Assembly: GCA_914767885.1 (NCBI GenBank)
Contig: CAJZBQ010000050.1
Span: 124,001-188,000, forward strand
Origin: Blepharisma stoltei
Taxonomy: Eukaryota > Ciliophora > Heterotrichea > Heterotrichida > Blepharismidae
Length of the DNA stretch: 64,000 bases
Reading direction: 5' to 3'
Positions 50,601-60,248 of the stretch are shown one piece after another. Position numbers and translations under genes: made by a program. The stretch's first letter is position 1. Each line of letters opens with the position of its first letter. The notes beneath the pieces are model-generated. The model was not told where the DNA came from. It was given only the letters and a program-made list of their open reading frames with translations, and made no database searches.

Positions 50601-53600
50601 ACCCCTTCTTTAGAATCAGAAATCTCTTTTTTAAGTTTTGAGGTTAATTTTGTTGCATCTTCTTTATCATCTTCAAGTTTTTCCACTTTTTCTGCAAGCA
50701 CTTTTGAAAGGTCTTCATATCCTAAAATCTCATCAGCCATTTTTTTGATTTTTTCTTCAGATTGTTGCAGTTTTCTTGATAAAAGCTCTTTTTCTCTTTT
50801 AACAATACTGATTTCTGTTGATTTATCTTCGAATATTTCTTTTTCTTTTCCTATGCTTTCTATAACAGCCATTCTGTCTTCTAATCTTTTATTTTCTTGT
50901 TTTTCTTCTTGCAGCTCTTTAGCAATATAATCTTTTTCTTTTTTTAAATTTTCTATTTCTTTTTCAGCAAAGCTAAAAAGTGACTGTTTTTCTTCAAGCT
51001 CGTTTTCTAGAGATTTAATTTTTTTTTCATTTTGAGCTTTTAAAGTCTCTTTTTCTTTTAAAACCTTTTCCAATTTTAATTTTTCTTCTTGAAGCTTTTC
51101 ACAAGCATCAGCTTTTTCGTCAAGCTCCTTGTTTAGATCATTTATTATTTGTTCGTATCTTTCTTTTAAGACTTGAATTGCTTTATTTTTATTATTCTGC
51201 TCTTTTACTAGCTGATCATTTTTGTGATTTAGCTCGATTTTAAGCTTTTCAATCTGAATATTAAGATCATTGAATTCTTCTATTTTATAAGGAATGCCTG
51301 CTTCTTTTTCTGCTGCTTGGATTTTTTCTATTTTTGATTTTGGCTGCAGATTGACAGATTTTTTTTCATTTTCTAAATTTTGAATGATTATTTCATACTG
51401 CTGAATCCCTCTCATTAGTTCGACTATCTGTCTCTTTAAATCTTTATTTTCAGTTTCCAGTGAAATAGCTTTTCCTTTCCAAATTTCTGTTTCCTCCACT
51501 GCTTTAATCCTATCTTTTTCAACAGCATTTTTTTCTTTTTCCATATCACGTCTCTCTTGGTCTAAGCAATTAATTTTTTGAGTAAGCCCTAAATTTTCTT
51601 CATCAAATTCATTAGTAACTGGTGTTTTCTTTCTTTGTAAGCCACCAATTCTATATAGTTTCTCTTCAACTTGATTTTGCATGTTGGTAATTTGGTCTTG
51701 CTTTAGCTTTATTATTGTTTCATTGGAGAATGATATTGTCTGGTCTTTTTCTAATAAAAGCTTCTCTAAATCTTGAATTTTATTTTCAGCTAATTTTATT
51801 TCTAAAATATAATCATTATGATTAATGAGCTTAAGATCTTCCAGATTTGATGCCTCTGAACGCTTGCGACCACTGCACCCTGTTTGCTGGGGCAGCTCAG
51901 TTGCCTGAGCCACATCAACAGTGGTCTACTAAGGGACCTGGGGCTTGCACCATGCACTTGGTTCTCCACACTTCGCATCGTACGGTGCTATGGAGGCAAA
52001 GGTTAACCTAATACCTCCTGTCCGCCAATTTTAGGAGAGATGACACCCTGAAAAAAGAACTGTGACCCTCGGAGCCAGTAAGGAAAGAATCCTTGTTTTT
52101 AAAAACCATCTGGATAACTAATACCAGACTGGAGTGGCCACCTGCTGATTCCCAAGCTTGCCGCCCCATAAGGCTGCTCTATACAAGCAACCCAGACCTT
52201 AATTTAGGCTATAAAGCCATTTTTGCGCCCAAATTGGTGCGTTGTCAAGGACATGTTTCTTCTTCGCCATCATATTAATTATACAATCATTAAGGATTCT
52301 TTCTTTTTCTGTAAGCTGGCGATTAAGCTCCTTACTCCCCCCCTCCGTGAGTGAACAAAACCATTAGAAAAATCGCTATTTTTTGCCCAAAAAACCCACC
52401 CTCCGTGAGTGAACAAAAATTTTTTTAATACAAAAAATTTTTATGGAAAATAATTTTGATATATAAATGATAATTAGCATAATGAAATCTAGAGCTAATT
52501 CTGTTTAATTTTAAACGAATTGCCTTTTAAAACATAAATTTTATAAATTAAATTAATATTTACTTTCCAATTTTTGCGAATTAGGATTTTTTTTAAATTT
52601 CGAAAATAAATAATTTTTATAAAATTTATATATAAATTGCTTTAAAAAAAAAAATTAACCCCTCCGTGAGTGAACAAAATTTTTTTGTTCACTCACGGAG
52701 GGGGGGGGGAGTTAATAATTTCTTGAGATATGTCGGATTGCTCAATAAAAACGCTTTCAACTTGTATAAGACTTAGAACTGGATCCTTTGGTTTTTGGCT
52801 TTTTAGTTCTTCAATTGTTCTCTGCAGCTCTTTAATTTCAAAATCTTTTAATTGGCTACTAATATCATTATCTTTTATCTCAAATTGTCTTGTCACATTA
52901 TTTCCTCCTTTTTCTAAGCTTTCTTCAAGACTTTTTCTGTACATTTCAATTTGACTTTGCAGTACATTATTAGCCCCATTTATCGCAATTATTTTGCTCT
53001 GAAGTTCTTCAATTTCATTTGACAACCTTTTAGAAAATTTTGCTTCTTTTTGGTATTTTTCATTAATTTGGTCTCTCTGAACAATTAAATTATCGTTTTC
53101 TTCGCTTAGACTTCTATTAGTGTCAAGGATCAGCTTATACTCATTCATCATATTTTCTAATGCAGTTATGTGTTCTTTTTTGACTTCGTCTAATTGCCGC
53201 TGCTGTATTGTAAAAATATTTCTGCAGTCTTTATTTTCAGCTGCTAAGGCTTCTTTTTCTTGATTTAAGTTTCTTACCATGTCTTCTAAAGTTTCAATTT
53301 TTATAGTAAGACTTTCTACAGTTTCTGTATAATAGTGGCTTACTCCCCCTTAATTAATGAACTAAATTATTAAAAAATACCCATTTTTTGGAAAATTAGC
53401 GAGCCAAACATTTTTAAATATAATTTTTCTTTGGAAAAGCTATATTTTTAATAATTACAATAACGAAATCTCTAATAAATATAATAAATTTAGACAACTA
53501 GCATTATAAAATATAGATTTTACTAAATTATATTAGAATTTTCATTTTTATCTGAAAAGTTTTTTGTTCGCTAACCAAAGAGAGGAGAGAGCTAGCTGCT

Positions 53601-54447
53601 CAACTTCTTGTTTTTTCTTAGAAAGTTTATGCATTAGTTTTTCTGGAGATCTTCTTCGATTTGACCTTTCACTTTGTCCAGCAATTTCCGAAATGGCACT
53701 CTCCAACTCCAATTTTTCTTCATAAAATGCATTTATTGACTTTTTTACAGCTGGGTCCGAAGTGTTCAACAAAGCTTGTAGCTGAGTCCCTTTAGCTGTG
53801 AAACTTTTTAAAGCTCTCCCAACTCTTCTCAATTTTGACTTAAGCCCTAATACATAATTTTCTAATTCCTGGGTTTCTTTAATATGATTTTCTTTTCATG
53901 CTCTATAGTTATCCCTTTCCCTTGTAACAATTACAAGTTTTTCTTTGAGCACGTCCACTTCTTTTTGAAACTCCTGAGATTTTCAATCAGCGAACTCTGC
54001 AGGCGATTGTATTATTGGAGAGACTAATAAACTGCCACTTGTGAGCCTTAAATTAGCGTTTTGAGGAGAGTATTCAGACTCATTTGAATTCACCCCTTTG
54101 ATAAGGGAAATGTCTATATTGTAGTTAGTTAATTGGTCTTTTATGTTTTGCAGGTTATCATTATGCTGCTCTCTAAGCTTCTCTATTTTTTCAGAAAGGG
54201 CGTAGAAGTCGTCATCTCGAGAAATTAGCTTGGAGGAAAGCTCAGCGACCTTGTTTTGGTACTGCTTCATGGTTTCTGCAGATTTTTTGAGCTCTTCTTG
54301 GGTCAACTGTAGCTCAATGTCTCGTCTTTGGAGTTCTGCTTGAAGGTCTCTAACTTTGAGACGGGATGCTGATGTTTCTGGGTTGGAAAGGGATTTTAGG
54401 TACCTTTCGCTGTTTTTTAGATTTAGGCCAATAGAATCTGAACTCAT
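45725..54447 (-). CDS. Giant coiled-coil protein (1,922 residues) broken by eight IESs
   Basis: Start ATG 54445-54447 (MSSDSIGLNLKNSERYLKSL), stop TAA 45725-45727. Removing eight inserts leaves 5,769 nt, exactly 1,923 codons. The whole protein is predicted coiled coil rich in Glu, Lys, Leu and Gln. One region carries about five copies of a 26-residue unit with core EEYPQ(K/R)IAKLEKEKS. Another carries Gln/Asn units of the type QKQNQDLEARLKNSER. A Ser/Pro head and short basic patches (RSNRRRSPEKLMHKL) are present. Such proteins are usual in ciliary rootlets, epiplasm or centrosomal scaffolds, but the sequence does not say which. Near 48650-48730 the frame contains a hydrophobic stretch (EYIILIVNFIVAPKYLALFY) that is odd for a coiled coil and may be another, in-frame insert. 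Confidence 0.82.
45930..46121. mobile_element. Small GC-richer IES (TSD TCTCCGAATGC)
   Basis: TCTCCGAATGC at 45930-45940 and 46111-46121. It contains the hairpin CCCACCATTATGGCAGATGGTGGG (stem halves CCCACCAT/ATGGTGGG) and ends in TCTAATCTAATC, the same tail type as the element at 31.8 kb. Removal of 181 bp joins SSSFAFGE to ESLFGASSF. Confidence 0.85.
47497..48064. mobile_element. 565-bp IES of the ATCCTTGATCGAACG subfamily (TSD TGA) with a transposase-like relic
   Basis: TGA at 47497-47499 and 48062-48064, ends CTCCC and GGGAG, ATCCTTGATCGAACG hairpin on the left. An inner ORF on the minus strand at 47771-47968 reads SKVWEDVPNEVVVRGFE. Removal joins SSEDFPQ to RIAKLEKEKSEL. Confidence 0.88.
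47771..47968 (-). pseudogene. Possible pogo-like transposase C-terminal relic inside an IES
   Basis: A 65-residue ORF, YWLSKVWEDVPNEVVVRGF, then HPKCFSHHPGLKKL. The pattern W..VP.E.V..GF resembles the C-terminal end of the DDE domain of pogo/Tigger-type transposases, where W..I/V...I..SF..CGI is usual. It is far too short to be active. Low certainty. Confidence 0.3.
48171..48242. other. 61-bp AT-only IES with 11-bp direct repeats
   Basis: TGACTAAATTA on + at 48171-48181 and 48232-48242. The insert is pure AT apart from two bases. Removal joins EKSDLNLV to INNFSAEEYPQK. This is the smallest IES of the window. Confidence 0.85.
48779..49011. other. Near-perfect palindromic IES (TA pointer)
   Basis: Outer TA at 48779-48780 and 49010-49011. 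TAGCGCTTTCCCGAGGATGG at the left is inverted at the right. Each arm contains its own hairpin (CGAGGATGGCGC / GCGCCATCCTCG), and the middle has GGCATCCACACG..CGTGTGGATGCC arms. Removal of 231 bp joins QEDSSKVL to SIKVAKQKEK. Confidence 0.87.
49348..50168. mobile_element. SINE-like family C element as an IES (TSD TATCTTCTAGC)
   Basis: TATCTTCTAGC at 49348-49358 and 50158-50168. The interior, GC-rich in 49375-49800, is related to the element at 40.9-41.4 kb. Removal of 810 bp joins RIKKQLED to TQKQNQDLEARL. Confidence 0.9.
51811..52291. mobile_element. SINE-like IES (TSD AATCATT)
   Basis: AATCATT at 51811-51817 and 52285-52291, with TATRATCATT-like similarity beyond. The interior is GC-rich (GACCCTCGGAGCCAG, CTTGCCGCCCCATAAGG). 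Removal of 474 bp joins EKERILND to YILEIKLAENK. Confidence 0.85.
52332..52714. mobile_element. MITE-type IES (TSD TTA) in the giant gene
   Basis: TTA at 52332-52334 and 52712-52714, with the standard MITE ends and motifs. Removal of 380 bp joins SDISQEIIK to ELNRQLTEKE. Confidence 0.93.
53341..53594. mobile_element. Decayed MITE-type IES (TA pointer) in the giant gene
   Basis: TA at 53341-53342 and 53593-53594. The left end TACTCCCCCTTAATTAATG keeps CTCCC; the right end is eroded (CTAACCAAAGAGAGGAGAGAGC). Removal of 252 bp joins KKQEVEQL to SHYYTETVESL. Confidence 0.85.
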
Positions 54448-54784
54448 TTCTTATTATTTTGAGGAGCTTTAATAGAGTGCAAAAAGATGTTAGTTAAGGA
54501 TTTGATATAAAATAGTTTTAAGTTTATATTTGAACTCAAACCTGTGAAGAGCTATTAATAGAGTTAAGGACTCTCTTTAGATAAACAGAATCATTATTTT
54601 AGCTTGACTAAATATTTTTTAAGGGAGCTAAATCTTTTTTATATAAAAATTCTTTAGATCAGGGCAAGATTTTTAAGAATAATTTAGAGTGTGTGCTACG
54701 TTTGTTAAAAGCGGCATTATGCCAATGTACTCAATAATAAAGGCTTATCCATAAAATTCTATACTTAGTTGCTTAAATTTCAGC

Positions 54785-54880
54785 TTAGCTCCCACAGCCA
54801 AAGATGGATTCACGCGTAAAAATCCAGAAATTCCATGTGGAAACCCATTTTTGTCGTGGGAGCCGATCAGAAATAACGCC
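54785..54880. repeat. Intergenic palindrome, copy of the IES at 38.0 kb
   Basis: TAGCTCCCACAGCCAAAGATG on the left and CGTGGGAGCCGATCAG on the right, with GATTCACGCGT and CCAGAAATTCC in common with 38022-38140. It sits in the spacer between the giant gene and the GP63-like array. Confidence 0.75.
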
Positions 54881-55058
54881 AAAATATTATAGCATCGATT
54901 TTATGAAAATAATTTATTTATTATCATTAAATCTATTAGATATCTAAAGGCTAGAAATTTAAAATTTTAGCTTAATCTTCTATTAACCCTATTTATACAA
55001 GAAGTAAAAAAATATTATAAAATTATTATAATAATTAATATTAAAATGGTTGAGACAT

Positions 55059-55397
55059 TTACTCCCCCTCCGTGAGCGAACAAAAAATTTTGTTTGATTA
55101 TGGAGGGGATTTAATGTTGTTTTTAAAAATTTAAATATAAATTTTATAGTAAATTTATTTTTTCAAGATTTAAAAAAATTCCCAATTAGCAAAAATTGGA
55201 AGCTTTGTAAATTTATCAAGCTTTTTAAAATTAATCAGAGTTAGCTACAGTTTTCATTATACTAATTATTATTTATATATCAAAATTTTTTTTCATAAAA
55301 AATTTTTCTATATAAAAATTTGGTTCGCTCACGGAGGTGGGTTTTTGGGCAAAAATGGGATTTTTCCAATTGTTTTGTTCGCTTACTGAGGGAGTTA
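55059..55397. mobile_element. MITE (TNA family, TSD TTA), intergenic
   Basis: TTA at 55059-55061 and 55395-55397. The ends CTCCCCCTCCGTGAGCG and GAGGGAG are intact, while the inner motifs are partly eroded. Confidence 0.85.
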
Positions 55398-55650
55398 GAT
55401 TATTTAGTTTTGATTACAATTTTTCGAGAATTTCCTAATAACACAAATTTATAAGATTAAATATTAAGGATTTTTATTTTTCTGTAGCCATTTTAAAACG
55501 CATGAGATAAAATTTTATATAAAATATTATGCATCACTTAGCTCTTTTTGAATTGGATTGCTTTAAATAATTATTTTAGTTTATATGTATAAGGAAGTTA
55601 TAAACGTGTCAACCTAAATAACTATAATATCAACTGATTTTAGACCTGAT

Positions 55651-55684
55651 AATATGGACAAATATCCGTGGTGAAATAAATATG
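55651..55684 (+). promoter_or_regulatory. Start-site cassette of the GP63-like family, copy 1
   Basis: AATATGGACAAATATCCGTGGTGAAATAAATATG, read as ATATGG, about 13 bases, then GGTGAAATAAATATG. The same arrangement precedes copies at 60213-60248 and 63929-63964 and a relic at 63279-63323. It ends in the ATG itself, so core promoter or 5' UTR are both possible. Confidence 0.55.
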
Positions 55685-58129
55685 TGACAAAGATTAAGCA
55701 TATTTATTATTTGGCTAGAGCTTTCAATTCAATCTGTAGCATCACATGATGATGAAATTACAAAATTCTTCTTAATCAGTCTATAGATTTTTTTGCTACA
55801 ATTAAATGCGATAATATATATAAAAATAATTGAATATGTTTTTTTTTAGTATAAAAAAATTTAAAAATATAATTAATAGGTCATATCAAACTAATTTTAT
55901 TAAATTTTAAGTGGCGTCATAGAGTATAATTTTTTGAGCTAAAAATTCAGGCTTTATAACCAAAAATTTTTTGTAATATATATTATTTTCATTTTAGCTA
56001 GCAAATCTCTTGCTCGCTAGCAAAGAGAAGGAGTAAGTGAAATTGAAGATTATGTAAAAAGCAACACGTTTGAAGGCATACCAAAACTCTCAGCTTCAGG
56101 TTGCAATCCTCCAATAAGCAATTGTGTCTCTTGTATTACACCTTCAAAATGCGCAAGCTGTTCAGCCAGCTATCTTCCAAATGCAGATAATACTCACCTC
56201 TCTTATGCAAGCATATATTTTGTTAAATAACTCATAAAATCTTAATTTAAAATAAATTGCTAGTATTTTTTTATTATTTTTAACTGTCTAAAATTTAACA
56301 GAATTTAATTAAAATATTTATAAGTTCTATTAGAATATTTTTGAAAAAATATTTTCTTATTCGTTATTAAGGATCATTTATGCACGGAGAGCCAGTGGCT
56401 CATTTTGTGAAACTTGCAATAATGGATTTCAGTGCGATTCTTGCGTTGAGAATTATATTTTTTATAATGGAGAATGTCACTCATGCCCCCAAAACTGCGC
56501 ACAATGCAATAAGACAGCCTGCGTAGAATGTGATCCTGGATTTTATGCAGAAGAAGGAATTGCCTGTTTGCCACTCTTAGTTATCAAAAAAAAATAGACA
56601 TTTATATGCCAATCGATAGCACTTACTCTGAATTTTTTATTATTAGGCTTAGTTTTACATGGTATTTAGGATGGCATCTGCCCAAATCAGATCTTTAGAA
56701 ATTCAAATGCCCATAAGTTTTTCACTTCTATTCAGCGGCAGCAACCGAGCCTTTAGTCATCGAATGGTGCCAAGGTTAAATAGGTATCGCATTCAAGAGA
56801 TGCTTGCATATTTATAACCTTATCAAGGTTTAAAAAACACTACTTCATAAATAAGATTGTAGGCATATGTAGTCTATTCCCTTTATGTGTGAAGCCTCCA
56901 TATTTAAATGACTACACGTATAGTATGCCCTTCTGTAAAAAGGCAACAGATAATCCTAGCTTACGATGAATGCCCAATAAAGATCACGCTTTTGGTTAGC
57001 AACGTCAGCTTGCCTTGCAAATTCATTTACAAAATTCAAATTTGTCTACCCCAAATGATCCCGAGTGGGCTATTCTTCGAAACCATATATATGTGTAAAA
57101 ATGGCGGGAGATCTATTGTCAACAGCCCTTCAGTAGACGTTAAACGATGCATTATTTTAAGTTAATTTGCCATGCTCTACAGGATGTGAAGCATGCAACC
57201 CTGGTCCTTCGAGTGGCTCAATATGCACTCAATGTTATGATCTAGACCATTCACAACTAAAAAATGGCGAGTGTTCTTGCACAAAGGCTAATCAAATATA
57301 TAATCAAAACAATATCTGTGCTTGCCAGCCTGGATATTACCTTGACTCTAATGGTGTTTGCCAACAATGCAATATTGGCTGCCAAACTTGTGCATCTCCA
57401 AATCAGTGCACAGCTTGCTTTGATAGCGATTTTATGGTTTTTAATACAGATGGAATTTGTTCATGCAAGACTAACGAGCTTACTTATAATACAACTACTC
57501 ATACCTGCAATTGCCCTTATGGAGAATACCCTGACCAGCAAACCGGACTTTGCAGCCCATGCCAAGATACTTGTGCAGACTGTGTCTCCTATAATATTTG
57601 CCTTTCTTGCATTGACAATAGTATTTTATATAATACTGGTAAAGGAAATTGCATATGCCAAGACGGGAGCAAGGTATATAACAATGTATCGAAGTCTTGT
57701 GTTCCATGTCCTAATGGAAATTATCCTTCTTTTGGAGTATGCTACCCATGTGGATCTGGCTGTAATTCCTGCTCATATTATAATGAATGTAATCAATGCT
57801 ACACAGGTATGCATTTATCATCAGATAACACAGGCTGCATATGTAATAATGCTTATACGCTGTTTAATCCTGTTACAAATACTTGTGAGGATTGTGATCC
57901 TGCTCAGCCTGCTTGTGATGGAAACTGCCTTGAAGGATGCAAAATATGCACATCTCCTGGAACGTGCCAAACCTGTTATGATGCTGAGAATATGGTCAGT
58001 AAAAATGGAGAATGTAGCTGCATAAATACAGATCAAAAGTACAGCTTTACAAAGAGAAAATGCGTGGACAATAGCTCAGCACAAGAGCTAGCTTTGGTTT
58101 GGGTTTTGGCGCTTTATGCGGCCATTTAA
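55682..58129 (+). CDS. GP63-like cysteine-rich surface protein, copy 1 (N-terminal domain mostly missing)
   Basis: It starts with a signal-like peptide, M-W(TGA)-QRLSIFIIWLELSIQSVAS. After SHDDEITKFFLISL the frame meets TAG. Coding sequence resumes at about 56035 (VSEIEDYVKSNTFEGIPKL), after an eroded MITE end. Compared with copy 2, about 150 residues of the GP63-like domain are absent. From there the cysteine repeats are intact once the IESs at 56203-56384 and 56567-57172 are removed (CPQNCAQCNKTACVECDPGFY, then CNIGCQTC, CQDTCADC). The C terminus (SSAQELALVWVLALYAAI) is hydrophobic, suggesting a GPI anchor. It may be an internally deleted pseudogene or a shorter functional paralog. Confidence 0.6.
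55990..56036. mobile_element. Right end of an eroded MITE-type element in GP63-like copy 1
   Basis: TTGCTCGCTAGCAAAGAGA, then AGGAGTAAG, resembles the right MITE end (GTTCGCTAAC, GGGAGTAA). I find no matching left CTCCC end, which fits a deletion spanning the N-terminal region of copy 1. Confidence 0.45.
56203..56384. other. IES with a 7-bp direct repeat (TTATGCA)
   Basis: TTATGCA at 56203-56209 and 56378-56384, AT-rich interior. Removing 175 bp joins NADNTHLSYA to RRASGSFCETC in frame, in line with copy 2. Confidence 0.75.
56567..57172. other. 599-bp IES with a 7-bp direct repeat (TTTGCCA)
   Basis: TTTGCCA at 56567-56573 and 57166-57172. Removal joins EEGIACL to PCSTGCEACNPG, matching CLFCSTGCEICHAG of copy 2. 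The interior has no ORF of note. The repeat contains no TA. Confidence 0.82.
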
Positions 58130-58399
58130 TCTAACTAAAGTTTATCAAATAAATTGTTTGTGAGAAAATAACAGTTTTAAAGTTCTGATTTTATTAGAGG
58201 TCTAAGTTTGCAGCAGGTATCCTCACTACCTTTAGGCTCATTCCAATAGAGCCTGTTCTCATTTCTTATTATTTGATTGGTTTAATAGGCTGTTATTATA
58301 TAATAAGTCTGTAAGTTTAATGCAATTTTTATGGAAAAAGCTGGATTTAAAAAATTTAATAAGTGAAGCCAATATTTTATTTCTAAAGCATTTGAATAA

Positions 58400-59925
58400 T
58401 AAAGAATTTTTAAGAAATATTTTTATAATGCGTTGGAAAAACTTCTTAACGGTGTTGATCGGATCGGATGATGCCATAAATTTTAAAAAGAAATGCTAAT
58501 TTTTTAGCTCAGTATCTCAAATTCATATAAAATAAAGGCTCGCTTTATATGGTTCCCGATAGCCTGAGATAGAGCAATCTCTTTTATGCTTGCGTTTGAT
58601 AGTTCATATTTTAATTAATATACAATATTCACACATAGCCATTATTTTAGCATGCCAAATTATAATGTGACTTAGATTCTGATATTTACACAAGATAGAA
58701 AAATCAAGATGGCGAAAATTTTTTTAAAAATGGCACTTCTTATTTAATTTGTGCTCAAATCCAATATGCGGAAAATGAAGAGCTACACTTGCAAGTTTAG
58801 TTTAAATTTTTTAAAAAAAATGTATGATTAGGCAAAAAGTTCTTCGAGTTTTAATTTTTTTAAGACATATGCAAAAATCAAGCTGGCGAATTTTTTTTTA
58901 AAAATGGCACTTCTTGTCTAATATGTGCTCAAGTCTAATATACGGAAAATGAAGAGCTATGAATAATAACTTTAAATTTAGATTAGATTAGATTAGATTT
59001 AGATTAGATTTAAGATGTGTCTTTATAGTCCCTACTTCCATGCGTGGCATTCCTCCGCGCTCCTTGGGGAGCCGTACTGCACGAGCGAAAAAAGGATGGA
59101 CTTCCCATCACTAGTTCTCTGAGCCCAGGCCGAAACCCCTGGTTTCTCGGTAGTGGGTTGCCCTATTGAGTCGTCAGCCGACTGTCGCTGGGCACCACAT
59201 TTCCAACTCAGCCTTCCGCCCCGAATTACGCCAGTCTTTGCCTCCGATTGGCCAGATCGCCCTCGTGAGAGGACCCTTTTAACTGGAGAGACTTGCGCCC
59301 TTGAGTTCTCTAGTCTAGCTTCGCCTCCCCTCTTTCCCGGGTCATCTCCAAGAAAGAACTCAACCCCTTACGGGATTTGGGGCTAAGCCACCAAGTAGCC
59401 TAGGCAGATAACTCACCCTGCCTCTTTCGGACACCGACATTTTTAAAGACATATAGAAAAATCAAGATGACGAAATTTTTTTAAAAATGGCACTTCTTGT
59501 TTAATTTGTGCTCAAATCCAATATGCGGAAAATGAAGAGCGATGAATAATAAGTTTACATTTAATTTTTAAGAAAAAGTATGATTAGGTAAAATATTCTT
59601 AAAGCTCTAATTTTTTAAAAGAAAAAAAAAATGATGCAACGGGTAAGCGCAAACGGTGCTTAGATTTTTATAATTTAAAAGAAATTTAAATAGTGATATT
59701 TTTTACTAATTAAAATATGAGATATCAAAGGCAAGCATAAAATAGATTACTCTATCTCAGGCTATCGGGAACCATGCATGATAAAGCGAGCCTTTATTTT
59801 ATATGAATTATGAGCTACTGAGCTAAAGCAATTAACATTTCTTCTTAAAATTTATGGCGTTATCCGATCCGATCAACACCATTAAGAAAATTTTCCAGCG
59901 CATTATACAATACTTAAAAAAGCTG
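58400..59925. mobile_element. Long-TIR element (about 210-bp arms) carrying a SINE-like element and direct subrepeats
   Basis: The arms 58400-58625 and 59705-59920 are inverted copies (GGTGTTGATCGGATCGGAT, AAAGGCTCGCTTTAT, CCCGATAGCCTGAGATAGAG). Inside, an approximately 100-bp unit (TTTTTAAAAATGGCACTTCT, CAATATGCGGAAAATGAAG) occurs three times, at about 58680-58780, 58865-58960 and 59445-59545. A family B SINE-like element lies between copies two and three. It separates GP63-like copies 1 and 2. Confidence 0.75.
59030..59445 (+). mobile_element. GC-rich SINE-like element, family B
   Basis: Strongly GC-rich: GCCGAAACCCCTGGTTTCTC, CAACTGGAGAGACTTGCG, GTAGCCTAGGCAG. It matches the interrupted copy at 44150-45030. 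A tail-like run GATTAGATTAGATTAG precedes it at 58980-59005. Confidence 0.75.
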
Positions 59926-60212
59926 AAATACACTCGAGAGCAGGCATGATCCCACCTTAAAGCCAAGCTATTATAGTGCTCTCTCTATATATATTTTTAA
60001 TTATCATTCTAATTTAATAAAAAGTTTTTCTTCATAAAGCAGTTATTTATTCAAGATTTAAAATTATTTAATTTTTAGAAATAATTAAATTTTAGAAAGT
60101 TTTCGCTCCTACTATTAAATTATTTAAAATAATATTTTAAGGATTCAACTATAATTAGATGCGCTTCATCTGATGTAAAAAATATCTAAAATGCATCACA
60201 TTTTATTAATCT

Positions 60213-60248
60213 AAAATTATGGCTTAATGTGCTGGTGAAATAAATATG
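60213..60248 (+). promoter_or_regulatory. Start-site cassette of the GP63-like family, copy 2
   Basis: AAAATTATGGCTTAATGTGC, then TGGTGAAATAAATATG. It shares order and spacing with the other three cassettes of the array. Confidence 0.55.

Noticed and set aside
51818-51913. Start of a long ORF reading MAQATELPQQTGCSGRKRSE
   Set aside because: These residues are encoded by the SINE-like insert; the true frame enters from 52292 after excision.
57264-58025. 253-residue ORF in another frame of the GP63-like gene
   Set aside because: Shadow of the cysteine-rich frame; the repeated TGC/TGT codons leave the alternative frames open.
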